A DNA stretch of 14,370 nt. Origin: Micrococcaceae bacterium UBA3381 (GTDB taxonomy: Bacteria > Actinomycetota > Actinomycetes > Actinomycetales > Micrococcaceae). Below, piece by piece: positions 5,984 through 12,898 of the stretch. Every line of letters starts with the position of its first letter. Position 1 is the first letter of the stretch. A program made the position numbers and the translations under genes. The notes beneath the pieces were generated by a model. It was given only the letters and a program-made list of their open reading frames with translations, did no database searches and was not told the DNA's origin. The DNA is taken from assembly GCA_002358975.1 (NCBI GenBank), contig DEPX01000138.1, positions 1 to 14,370 of the forward strand, written 5' to 3'.

Positions 5984-6976
5984 GTGCTCATTGCACAGCG
6001 CCCCACGTTGACTGAAGAACCCGTTTCGGAAACCCGTTCCCGGTTCGTCATCGAACCACTAGAACCGGGCTTCGGCTACACCCTTGGTAACTCACTGCGT
6101 CGCACCCTGCTGTCATCGATCCCAGGTGCTGCTGTCACCTCGGTACGTATTGACCAGGTCCTTCACGAGTTCACCACTATCCAGGGTGTAAAAGAAGACG
6201 TCACTGAGGTCATCTTGAACGTCAAGCAACTGTCGGTATCATCCCAGCATGATGAGCCAGTTGTAGCGTACCTGCGCAAGCAGGGCCCCGGTGTAGTCAC
6301 TGCAGCAGACATCACCCCACCGGCAGGTGTCGAGGTACACAACCCCGATCTGCATATTGCTACCCTCAATGAAAAAGGTAAGTTCGATATGGAACTTACC
6401 ATTGAACGTGGCCGTGGCTATGTCACCGCTGCACAAAACAAGAGCCCGGACGCCGAGATTGGCCGTATTCCGGTCGACTCGATTTACTCGCCAGTCATGG
6501 TGGTAACTTTCAAAGTCGATGCCACTCGTGTAGAACAGCGCACAGACTTTGACAAGCTCACTTTCGATGTCGAAACCAAAGAGTCCATGGCACCGCGCGA
6601 TGCCCTTGCCTCTGCGGGTTCGACTTTGGTGGAGTTGTTCGGTCTAGCTCGCGAACTCAACGTCGAAGCCGAAGGTATTGAAGTCGGCCCGTCGCCAGTA
6701 GATACCACCGTTGCAGCAGACTTGGCACTACCGGTTGAGGACCTTGAACTCACCGTACGGTCATATAACTGCCTGAAGCGCGAAGGCATCAACACCGTTG
6801 GTGAACTCGTTGCACGTTCCGAAACTGACCTGATGGATATCCGTAACTTCGGTGCAAAGTCCATTGATGAAGTTAAGGAAAAACTCGTAGGCCTTGGTCT
6901 GTCACTCAAAGACGGCGGCCCGGGCAGCTTCGACTCGCCATTTGACTCCCAGGAGTCAGACGAGTACGGACTGTAA
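5984..6976 (+). CDS. rpoA: DNA-directed RNA polymerase subunit alpha
   Basis: Alpha subunit of RNA polymerase; its dimer nucleates core assembly, and its C-terminal domain binds UP elements and activators. From GTG at 5984 the product has 330 residues and begins MLIAQRPTLTEEP, as in related actinobacteria. The ATG at 5978 would add two residues but sits too close to the ribosome-binding site. The N-terminal domain (about 1-225) has the dimer motif EPGFGYTLGNSLRRTLLSS and the signatures HEFTTIQGVKEDVTE and TRVEQRTDFD. A flexible linker (about 226-243) precedes the C-terminal domain with VRSYNCLKREGINTVGEL and DIRNFGAKSIDEVKEKL. The end is a short acidic tail (QESDEYGL). rplQ follows 58 nt later. 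Confidence 0.97.
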   Translation: MLIAQRPTLTEEPVSETRSRFVIEPLEPGFGYTLGNSLRRTLLSSIPGAAVTSVRIDQVLHEFTTIQGVKEDVTEVILNVKQLSVSSQHDEPVVAYLRKQGPGVVTAADITPPAGVEVHNPDLHIATLNEKGKFDMELTIERGRGYVTAAQNKSPDAEIGRIPVDSIYSPVMVVTFKVDATRVEQRTDFDKLTFDVETKESMAPRDALASAGSTLVELFGLARELNVEAEGIEVGPSPVDTTVAADLALPVEDLELTVRSYNCLKREGINTVGELVARSETDLMDIRNFGAKSIDEVKEKLVGLGLSLKDGGPGSFDSPFDSQESDEYGL

Positions 6977-7034
6977 GTCATTTTGAACCACTGATGCTTC
7001 GGCACTGCAGCCGAAGGTCATACAAGGAGTATTC

Positions 7035-7556
7035 ATGCCAACCCCAACAAAAGGACCGCGCCTGGGCGGCGGACCGGCACACCAGCGTCACATGCTGGCT
7101 AACCTGTCGCTAAGCCTGTTCGAGCACAAGTCCATCAAGACCACGCTGACTAAGGCCAAACGCCTCCAGCCATACGCCGAGCGCCTTGTCACCTTCGCAA
7201 AACAGGGTGACTTAACCGCTCGTCGTAAAGTCCAAGGCCTTATTGCAGGTAACTCACGCACTAACAAGTCTGTTGTGCACGAACTGTTCACTGTTATTGG
7301 CCCAGCCATGGCAAACCGTGAAGGCGGTTATACCCGCATCACAAAGATCGGCAACCGTGCCGGTGACAACGCCCCAATGGCCGTCATCGAACTGGTTATG
7401 GAACCGGTCTCGCCAAAGCAAGCCGTTGTTAGTGAAGCCGAGGGCGTAGCTGAACACGCTGCGCCCGGTGAGCAATCAGCCGAAGCGGCTGAAGATACCG
7501 TAGCGACTGAAGACGTCACTGAAGAAGCCGACCAGGCTGAAGAGAACGACAAATAA
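7035..7556 (+). CDS. rplQ: 50S ribosomal protein L17 with acidic C-terminal extension
   Basis: Large-subunit protein near the peptide exit tunnel. The product has 173 residues. The L17 core (about 1-123) begins MPTPTKGPRLGGGPAHQRHM and includes LANLSLSLFEHKSIKTTLTK and a YTRITKIGNRAGDNAPMAVI end. Residues 131-173 form an extra tail rich in Ala, Glu and Asp (15 acidic residues against one lysine), probably disordered. Such tails occur on actinobacterial L17, while E. coli L17 ends near residue 127. ATG at 7035 follows AAGGAG at 7024-7029 with 5 nt spacing. It is the last ribosomal gene of the alpha-type group and is followed by a strong terminator. Confidence 0.97.
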   Translation: MPTPTKGPRLGGGPAHQRHMLANLSLSLFEHKSIKTTLTKAKRLQPYAERLVTFAKQGDLTARRKVQGLIAGNSRTNKSVVHELFTVIGPAMANREGGYTRITKIGNRAGDNAPMAVIELVMEPVSPKQAVVSEAEGVAEHAAPGEQSAEAAEDTVATEDVTEEADQAEENDK

Positions 7557-7571
7557 GTCTTCGCTACGCAT

Positions 7572-7614
7572 AGTATTCAAGCCCTGTACCTATGTGCAGG
7601 GCTTGAATACTTTT
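7572..7614 (+). terminator. Strong intrinsic terminator between rplQ and truA
   Basis: A perfect 15-bp stem pairs AGTATTCAAGCCCTG (7572-7586) with CAGGGCTTGAATACT (7597-7611). Three further pairs inside (one U-G) leave a 4-nt loop. Four T residues follow at 7611-7614. It ends 20 nt before the truA start codon. Confidence 0.93.
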
Positions 7615-7634
7615 AACGTACGACCAGGATATTC

Positions 7635-8498
7635 ATGAACGACGACACGTTACTTCGGGTTCGCATTGATCTAGCCTACGACGGAACAAACTTTCACGGC
7701 TGGGCTACTCAGCCAGGCCTACCCACAGTGCAAGACACCGTAGAAACAGGGCTGGCGACCATTTTTCGGCATCCGGTAGCAGTCACCGTGGCCGGACGTA
7801 CTGATGCTGGAGTCCACGCCGCAAACCAGGTCATTCATTTCGACATTGCCAAGCATCGCTGGCACAAACTGGTTGGCAATGCACCTCACAGAACACCAGA
7901 AGAGGCAATGGTAGCAAAGCTCAACGGTGTCCTTGCCAAAGAATCTGGTGCCATCCGCATTCTGAGTGCCCAACAAACAGTACGGGAATTTGATGCTCGA
8001 TTCTCTCCGTTGACCAGACGGTACCGGTACCGCATCAACATTGGTACACCGGACCCGCTGACCCGGCACTTCACTTATCATCATCGCAAACCTGTGGATG
8101 TGGTCAGGATGGCTACTGAAGTACAGGGTCTGGCTGGACTGCACGATTTCGGTGCGTTCTGCAAGCCTCGGCCCGGGGCCACTACGATCCGTACGCTGCA
8201 TAATTTTGAGCTGGAAACAACCGGTGACCTAGTCATCGTGCACCTGGCTGCAGACGCGTTTTGTCATCATATGGTTCGGGCTCTTGTGGGCGCGCTGCTA
8301 CAGGTGGGGGATGGGACTAGGCCACCAGGATGGTTGCGGGACCGGTTATTCCATCCTGTCCGAGATTCCAATATGGTGCTCGCTCCGGCCCACGGACTAA
8401 TTTTGCACGGCGTAGATTATCCCAATGACGATGCCGTGGGCCCGCGTGCACGACAGACCCGCGCTAAACGTGATGAGCAGCATTTTGGTCACGACTAA
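7635..8498 (+). CDS. truA: tRNA pseudouridine synthase A
   Basis: Converts uridines 38-40 of the tRNA anticodon arm to pseudouridine. The product has 287 residues. The catalytic aspartate is D57 in VAGRTDAGVHA. Other family motifs are FDARFS (119-124), the tyrosine in RRYRYRI (Y130), HDFGAF (170-175), DAFCHHMVR (207-215) and APAHGL (250-255). An insertion of about 20 residues (around 74-93) follows the catalytic loop and is common in actinobacterial TruA. ATG at 7635 has AGGA at 7626-7629. A terminator sits directly upstream with no room for a promoter, so expression must come from read-through or a processed transcript. The 3' end overlaps the convergent LysR-type gene by 35 bp. Confidence 0.95.
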   Translation: MNDDTLLRVRIDLAYDGTNFHGWATQPGLPTVQDTVETGLATIFRHPVAVTVAGRTDAGVHAANQVIHFDIAKHRWHKLVGNAPHRTPEEAMVAKLNGVLAKESGAIRILSAQQTVREFDARFSPLTRRYRYRINIGTPDPLTRHFTYHHRKPVDVVRMATEVQGLAGLHDFGAFCKPRPGATTIRTLHNFELETTGDLVIVHLAADAFCHHMVRALVGALLQVGDGTRPPGWLRDRLFHPVRDSNMVLAPAHGLILHGVDYPNDDAVGPRARQTRAKRDEQHFGHD

Positions 8499-9378
8499 TA
8501 CGCTGTGCAGCTGCATTTAGTACCGTGACCACTGCGGCGGTATTGGCGCTGACTTCTTGCTGGTCTGTGACAAGTTCAAGACGCGTCGTCGGGCGGGTAG
8601 TGATCGGCTTGGTGACCACACCGGGAAAAGAAAAAGAAGAAAATGACGCCGGCAAGATGGATGCGCCCACGCCTGCGGCGACTAAGCCCATGACATTCTC
8701 TTGATTAACCGCCCGTTGGGCAATCCGAGGCGGTTGGCCGATAGGGTGGAAGATCTCCATAATATTGGTGACATAGCCAGGCATCGATTGATATGGAAAT
8801 AGTACCAAAGGCACTTCGGCTAATTGTGCCGGCGAAACTTCGTCTTGGCCAGCTAATTGGTGGTTTGTGGGCACTACGACCACCATTTGTTCTGTAAGCA
8901 GCGTCGTGAACTGTAGTCCAGCTTGCAGGGGCGCATCACGCATGATGCCGATATCCAACCGGTTTTCTAACAGTGCTTCCACTTGTTCACCGGTAGCCAT
9001 GGGGTTGAGCTCTAAATGAATTCCGGGATGTTGTGTACGCACATCCCGGACACCGGCAGGAATCAAGGCATAACTTGCTGATGAGACAAAACCGACCCGA
9101 ACTCGACCGCGACGGCCTGCTTTAATCTCCCGAATATCTTCAACGGCCTCATCGAGGTCTTGCAGGATAGGCCGAATTAAATCTCGAAACCGAGACCCCT
9201 CGGAGGTTAGTGAAACACGGCGAGATGTCCGGTCAAATAGGGTCAAGCCCAGTTCTTCCTCCAACCGTTTAATGTGTACGGTTAGCGGCGGCTGGGAGAT
9301 ATTCAGTCGCGCAGCAGCGCGACCAAAATGAAGTTCTTCGGCAACGGCCAGGAAATATTCGAGTTGACGTAATTCCAC
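8464..9378 (-). CDS. LysR-type transcriptional regulator
   Basis: DNA-binding regulator of 304 residues from GTG at 9378-9376. The N-terminal winged helix-turn-helix reads MELRQLEYFLAVAEELHFGR, then LNISQPPLTVHIKRLEEELG and LFDRTSRRVSLTSEG. A linker helix leads to a periplasmic-binding-protein-like effector domain (about 92-290) starting GRVRVGFVSSASYALIP. This pattern resembles the BenM/CatR/HcaR group, which often senses small aromatic or organic acids, but the ligand cannot be told. The frame stays open upstream to an ATG at 9483, adding 35 residues that do not look like the family, so the GTG at the LysR start motif is preferred; its ribosome-binding site (AGAAAG) is weak. The gene is convergent with truA and divergent from rplM, and its target is unknown. 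Confidence 0.92.
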   Translation of the reverse strand: MELRQLEYFLAVAEELHFGRAAARLNISQPPLTVHIKRLEEELGLTLFDRTSRRVSLTSEGSRFRDLIRPILQDLDEAVEDIREIKAGRRGRVRVGFVSSASYALIPAGVRDVRTQHPGIHLELNPMATGEQVEALLENRLDIGIMRDAPLQAGLQFTTLLTEQMVVVVPTNHQLAGQDEVSPAQLAEVPLVLFPYQSMPGYVTNIMEIFHPIGQPPRIAQRAVNQENVMGLVAAGVGASILPASFSSFSFPGVVTKPITTRPTTRLELVTDQQEVSANTAAVVTVLNAAAQRISRDQNAAHHV

Positions 9379-9621
9379 GATACGATCTTTCTGGTCGGTA
9401 TACCCAAGCTCGACCAACACAACTCTAGCGCAGAATTGCTTAGCATCTACTGTTTTGCGATGCATCTGAATCCGTAGTAACATAAGTTGCTGTTGTGCGT
9501 GTCCTCCCGGATCGCAAGCGCAGCAGGACCCGACGCAGTTGCATCGTCGAAGGGTCGTTGCCGCACCGGGCAGAACGGACCCGGCTTCACGCCAGCCCTC
9601 ACCTGGTGTACCGGAGATGCA

Positions 9622-9636
9622 CTGTTAACTTAACAG
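9622..9636. promoter_or_regulatory. Perfect palindrome CTGTTAACTTAACAG, operator-like
   Basis: Seven-base arms CTGTTAA and TTAACAG flank a central C. The inner 13 bases (9623-9635) fit the T-N11-A dyad typical of LysR-type binding sites. It overlaps the proposed -35 box of rplM (9625-9630), so a bound protein would be expected to block or modulate that promoter. Binding by the neighbouring LysR-type protein is inference only. Confidence 0.5.
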
Positions 9637-9653
9637 CAAGGTCGCGTTGTTAT
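9625..9653 (+). promoter_or_regulatory. Candidate promoter for rplM-rpsI
   Basis: TTAACT at 9625-9630 and TGTTAT at 9648-9653 have a 17-nt spacer, each matching four of six consensus bases. Transcription would start near 9660, about 53 nt before rplM. rplM needs a promoter here because the gene upstream points away from it. Confidence 0.4.
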
Positions 9654-9712
9654 TTCTCACGGCTACGCGTGCGTTTGCTGACCGAACACCGACACACGAA
9701 GGCTAATACATA

Positions 9713-10156
9713 GTGCGTACGTTTACACCCACGCCAGACGACGTTGATCGTCAATGGCACGTCATTGACGCCACTGATGTGGTGCTAGGACGTCTTGCCA
9801 GCCAGGTGGCAACGCTGCTGCGCGGCAAGCACAAGCCCACTTTTGCACCTCACATGGACATGGGCGACTACGTCGTCGTTGTCAATGCTGACAAAGTTGC
9901 GTTGACTGGCGCCAAACTCGAACAGAAGCATGCTTACCGGCACTCCGGTTATCCGGGTGGTCTCACCTCGACATCTTATGCTGAACTGCTAGAGAAAAAC
10001 CCAGTTCGCGCCGTCGAAAAAGCAATTAGGGGCATGTTGCCGTCCAACCGCTTGTCTGACCAGGTTATTAAAAAACTCAAGGTCTACGAAGGCACCGAAC
10101 ACCCACACGCTGCACAGCAGCCCAAAGAATTCGTCATCGATCAGGTTGCCCAGTAG
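9713..10156 (+). CDS. rplM: 50S ribosomal protein L13
   Basis: Early-assembling large-subunit protein that organises 23S rRNA. The product has 147 residues, normal length. It begins MRTFTPTPDDVDRQWHVIDA, then VVLGRLASQVATLLRGKHKP, DYVVVVNADKVALTG, HSGYPGG, AIRGMLPSNRL and KVYEGTEHPHAAQQP. The start is GTG at 9713 with GAAGG at 9698-9702 (10 nt spacing); no better in-frame start is nearby, and the family N-terminus begins here. It forms a two-gene unit with rpsI, 28 nt downstream, as in nearly all bacteria. In related actinobacteria rplM commonly follows truA directly; here a regulator gene lies between them. Confidence 0.97.
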   Translation: MRTFTPTPDDVDRQWHVIDATDVVLGRLASQVATLLRGKHKPTFAPHMDMGDYVVVVNADKVALTGAKLEQKHAYRHSGYPGGLTSTSYAELLEKNPVRAVEKAIRGMLPSNRLSDQVIKKLKVYEGTEHPHAAQQPKEFVIDQVAQ

Positions 10157-10184
10157 GGTCATACTCTAAGTTCAAGGAGAACCC

Positions 10185-10682
10185 ATGACTGAAAACGTCA
10201 ATGAGATCACTGAGGACCAGGAGCTGACCAGCTACACCTCGGAATCTGAAGCTACACCCACCACTCAAGAAGTCACTGAACGTCCAGCACTGACCCAGTC
10301 CGGTCAGGCTGTTGGCCGTCGCAAGCGCGCCATTGCCCGCGTTCGCCTGGTCCCAGGTACCGGCGAATGGAAAATCAATGGCCGCGACCTTGACTCATAC
10401 TTCCCGAATAAACTGCACCAGCAGGAAGTCAACGATCCATTTAGTGTTCTCGAGCTTAACGGCGCATACGACGTCGTTGCGCTGGTTCACGGTGGAGGAC
10501 CTTCCGGCCAGGCCGGTGCCGTTCGCCTGGGCGTTGCCCGTGCACTCAACGAGATTGACCGCGAGAATAATCGTGGCCCGCTGAAAAAAGCAGGCTTCCT
10601 CACTCGTGACGCCCGCGCCGTAGAGCGCAAGAAGGCCGGTCTCAAGAAGGCTCGTAAAGCGCCACAATACTCGAAGCGTTAA
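10185..10682 (+). CDS. rpsI: 30S ribosomal protein S9 with acidic N-terminal extension
   Basis: 30S head protein whose C-terminal tail touches the P-site tRNA anticodon. The product has 165 residues. Residues 1 to about 38 are an acidic, Thr/Glu-rich extension (TENVNEITEDQELTSYTSES) seen in actinobacterial S9 but absent from the roughly 130-residue E. coli protein. The S9 core then follows: GRRKRAIARVRLVPG, NGRDLDSYFP, HGGGPSGQAGAVRLGVARAL, LTRDARAVERKKAGLKKARK, and the terminal QYSKR. ATG at 10185 follows AAGGAG at 10174-10179. An intrinsic terminator starts 17 nt after the stop, separating it from hyuA. glmM, the usual downstream neighbour in many actinobacteria, is not here. Confidence 0.97.
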   Translation: MTENVNEITEDQELTSYTSESEATPTTQEVTERPALTQSGQAVGRRKRAIARVRLVPGTGEWKINGRDLDSYFPNKLHQQEVNDPFSVLELNGAYDVVALVHGGGPSGQAGAVRLGVARALNEIDRENNRGPLKKAGFLTRDARAVERKKAGLKKARKAPQYSKR

Positions 10683-10699
10683 TTCGCCTACAGTTTTCG

Positions 10700-10733
10700 A
10701 AACATCCGTCAGCATTTTGCTGGCGGATGTTTT
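10700..10733 (+). terminator. Intrinsic terminator after rpsI
   Basis: A 15-bp stem pairs AAACATCCGTCAGCA (10700-10714) with TGCTGGCGGATGTTT (10718-10732), with one U-G wobble and a 3-nt loop. The distal arm runs into a T tract at 10730-10733, and more T-rich sequence follows. It closes the rplM-rpsI unit. Confidence 0.92.
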
Positions 10734-10781
10734 ACTTTAACGCCTACAACGCGAGTCCACCATACCGTCGCAAAGCCACCA

Positions 10782-10787
10782 TATAAC
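10782..10787 (+). promoter_or_regulatory. Possible -10 element upstream of hyuA
   Basis: TATAAC at 10782-10787 is the best -10-like hexamer between the rpsI terminator and hyuA. No convincing -35 lies 16-18 nt upstream, so an activator-dependent promoter is possible but unproven. Transcription would begin near 10794. Confidence 0.25.
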
Positions 10788-10861
10788 TGGGACGCAGACC
10801 ACGATACGATCGGAATACAACAGAGTCGACCTGCAACGGATAAGGGTGTGACACAACAGTT

Positions 10862-12898
10862 ATGGGCCGATCCGACGATCAATTGCACATGGCCATCGAT
10901 ACCGGTGGAACGTTCACAGACGTGGCAGTACGTGGCACAGATGGCGAATTGTCTGTGTGGAAATTACCGTCTACGCCCGAAGCGCCTGACGATGCGGTAC
11001 TGGATGGTGTACAAGGTGGACTAGAACGTGTCGGGCGGGATCCGGCAGCACTAAGCAGATTTGTACATGGCAGTACCGTAGCTACCAACACTGTGCTCAC
11101 CCGAGATGGGGCCCGAGTTGGGATGGTCACCACAAAAGGGTTCCGGGACATCCTGGCCATCGCGCATCAGGCCAGACCATCAATTTATGATCAACACCTG
11201 CGCCGACCCGAACCGCTTATAGCACGGCAACATATCGTTGAAGTCCCACAGCGTATGGACGCTGATGGCAACATCTTGGAAGAGCTTGACGAAGCAGCAT
11301 TACAACAAGCCGCCCAAACACTGAGGGACCTTGAATTAGACGTCGTTGTCGTGTCCTTTATGAATGCCTACGCCAACTCTGCGCACGAACAGCACGCGGT
11401 AGAAATCTTAGACGAATCAGGTGTCGCGGAGCGTGTGGTAGCGGCTACCTCAATTGCCGCGGAAATGCGTGAATATGAGCGTACCTCCACGGCTGCCATT
11501 AATGCCTTTATCACCCCAAAAATCTCCGGATACATCCAACGTCTTGAACAGGGCTTAAGTGCAGCAGGTGTGACTACCGGATGGCGCATCATGCAGTCCT
11601 CCGGGGGGCTACTGAACCCAACGGATGCAGCCGAGCATCCGGCCCGTACCGTACTCTCTGGGCTTGCTGGGGGAGTAGTGGGAGCAGCCAACTGGGCAAA
11701 ACACTTAGGCTTATCACGGGTAGTGTCGTTTGATATTGGCGGGACCTCAACAGATATTGCCCTAATTCGTGATGGCATACCCGATGAAACACTAGCCTCC
11801 GAGATTGCCGGGCTACCACTGACGTTACCCTCCGTAGACGTCCATACTATCGGCGCCGGTGGCGGGTCAATTGCCTGGCTAGATTCCGGGGGTGGACTAC
11901 GGGTTGGGCCACACTCAGCCGGAGCAGCGCCCGGGCCGATTAGCTACCAGCGGGGTGGAAAACAACTGACGGTAACCGATGCCCATGCCATACTCGGTCG
12001 GCTTGGTGACGAACTGCTGGGCGGTGAATTCAGCCTGGATATCGACGCTGCGCGTACAGCCATGACCCAATGGGGTGAGACGATGGAGCTTACTGCCGAA
12101 CAGACGGCGGAGGGCATCCTGCAAGTAATTACGGCAACCATGGCCCGAGGCATTCGTAAAGTATCGGTAGAACGCGGTATCGATCTACGCAGCTGCGATC
12201 TGATGGCCTTTGGTGGGGCCGGACCACTACACGGTGCCGATCTGGCTAGAGAACTCAATATGAAATCGGCAGTGATCCCACCGCGGCCAGGGATAGCATC
12301 GGCGGTGGGCATGCTGGATGCGCCAATCCGGCACGATTATTCAACCAACGTGGAAATCAGCACAACCGACGGCCTCACCGGACTGCAAGATACGTTTGAT
12401 GATATGCGTGATCGTGCTGTCGCCCAGCTTGATGATCCGCATGCTGAAACTCACTTCGAGCTTTTAGTAGATGCCCGATATATCGGTCAATCGTATGAAC
12501 TTACTGTCGCCTGGGACGCTGACTGGCAACGGCAACGCGAGATCTTTGAACAAACCCACGAACAAAACTATGGCTTCGCTGACCCAGATGCACTCATGGA
12601 AATCGTGGTTGCACGGCTGGTTGTGACTCAGCAGCCCGAACACGGTGAACTGGAATCTGTTGCAACGATTAGCTCCGAAGTAACACCAGATACATACCGC
12701 GATGTTTATATTGAAGAGACCTGGCGTGAAGTGCCGATCTATGACAGAAGTACTTTCGGGCCAGAAACCGTCGTCGAGGGGCCGGCCATCATTGAACAAT
12801 TTGATTCCACGGTCTATATTCGACCCGATCAGGTTGCTACTAATGACACCTATGATTTTCTACACATCCGGCAGACTACGGATCAGGAGCAATCATGA
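10862..12898 (+). CDS. hyuA: Hydantoinase/oxoprolinase family protein, subunit A (HyuA-like)
   Basis: Member of the HyuA/OplA-N family, whose complexes use ATP to open cyclic amides such as hydantoins or 5-oxoproline, or to carboxylate ketones. The product has 678 residues, typical for a separate A subunit. Two nucleotide-binding type motifs are present, DTGGTFTD (13-20) and DIGGTSTD (291-298). Family signatures follow: GAGGGS (331-336), GPHSAGAAPGP (349-359), FGGAGPLH (450-457), GQSYELTV (542-549) and EGPAIIEQFDST (639-650). ATG at 10862 is the first in-frame start after a stop at 10841-10843, but no ribosome-binding site is well placed; ATG at 10889 would remove nine residues and also lacks one. 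The TGA overlaps the hyuB ATG. Substrate cannot be decided from sequence alone. Confidence 0.93.
   Translation: MGRSDDQLHMAIDTGGTFTDVAVRGTDGELSVWKLPSTPEAPDDAVLDGVQGGLERVGRDPAALSRFVHGSTVATNTVLTRDGARVGMVTTKGFRDILAIAHQARPSIYDQHLRRPEPLIARQHIVEVPQRMDADGNILEELDEAALQQAAQTLRDLELDVVVVSFMNAYANSAHEQHAVEILDESGVAERVVAATSIAAEMREYERTSTAAINAFITPKISGYIQRLEQGLSAAGVTTGWRIMQSSGGLLNPTDAAEHPARTVLSGLAGGVVGAANWAKHLGLSRVVSFDIGGTSTDIALIRDGIPDETLASEIAGLPLTLPSVDVHTIGAGGGSIAWLDSGGGLRVGPHSAGAAPGPISYQRGGKQLTVTDAHAILGRLGDELLGGEFSLDIDAARTAMTQWGETMELTAEQTAEGILQVITATMARGIRKVSVERGIDLRSCDLMAFGGAGPLHGADLARELNMKSAVIPPRPGIASAVGMLDAPIRHDYSTNVEISTTDGLTGLQDTFDDMRDRAVAQLDDPHAETHFELLVDARYIGQSYELTVAWDADWQRQREIFEQTHEQNYGFADPDALMEIVVARLVVTQQPEHGELESVATISSEVTPDTYRDVYIEETWREVPIYDRSTFGPETVVEGPAIIEQFDSTVYIRPDQVATNDTYDFLHIRQTTDQEQS

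Larger units (their letters stand above)
9379..9712. other. Divergent spacer between lysR-type gene and rplM, no gene seen
   Basis: These 334 nt separate the two divergent starts. An open frame on the plus strand (9495-9713) encodes an arginine-rich product with no recognisable features and is judged spurious. Elements seen: an 8-bp palindrome GGTATACC at 9397-9404, 19 nt upstream of the regulator start; an imperfect GC-rich hairpin at 9552-9582 (GGGTC with GACCC, GTT with AAC, GCC with GGC); the 15-bp palindrome at 9622-9636; and a promoter candidate at 9625-9653. I found no tRNA or clear small RNA. Confidence 0.6.

Noticed and set aside
6484..7005. Minus-strand open frame of 173 codons opposite rpoA
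   Set aside because: It is the antisense shadow of the certain rpoA reading frame and its translation shows low-complexity Ser/Thr/Arg composition.
8506..8515. Palindrome TGCAGCTGCA near the truA/LysR junction
   Set aside because: It lies inside the LysR-type coding sequence, is short, lacks a T tract on either side, and is likely chance.
9379..9483. N-terminal extension of the LysR-type gene to ATG at 9483
   Set aside because: The added 35 residues precede the universal LysR start (MELRQLEYF) and have no homology or ribosome-binding site; GTG at 9378 is the better start.
9495..9713. Plus-strand open frame of 72 codons before rplM
   Set aside because: The product is arginine-rich without any recognisable motif, has no ribosome-binding site, and overlaps the promoter and palindrome region; it looks like chance coding in GC-rich DNA.
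11368..11778. Minus-strand open frame of 136 codons opposite hyuA
   Set aside because: Antisense shadow of a confident coding gene, with Ser/Pro/Thr/Ala-rich composition typical of such shadows.
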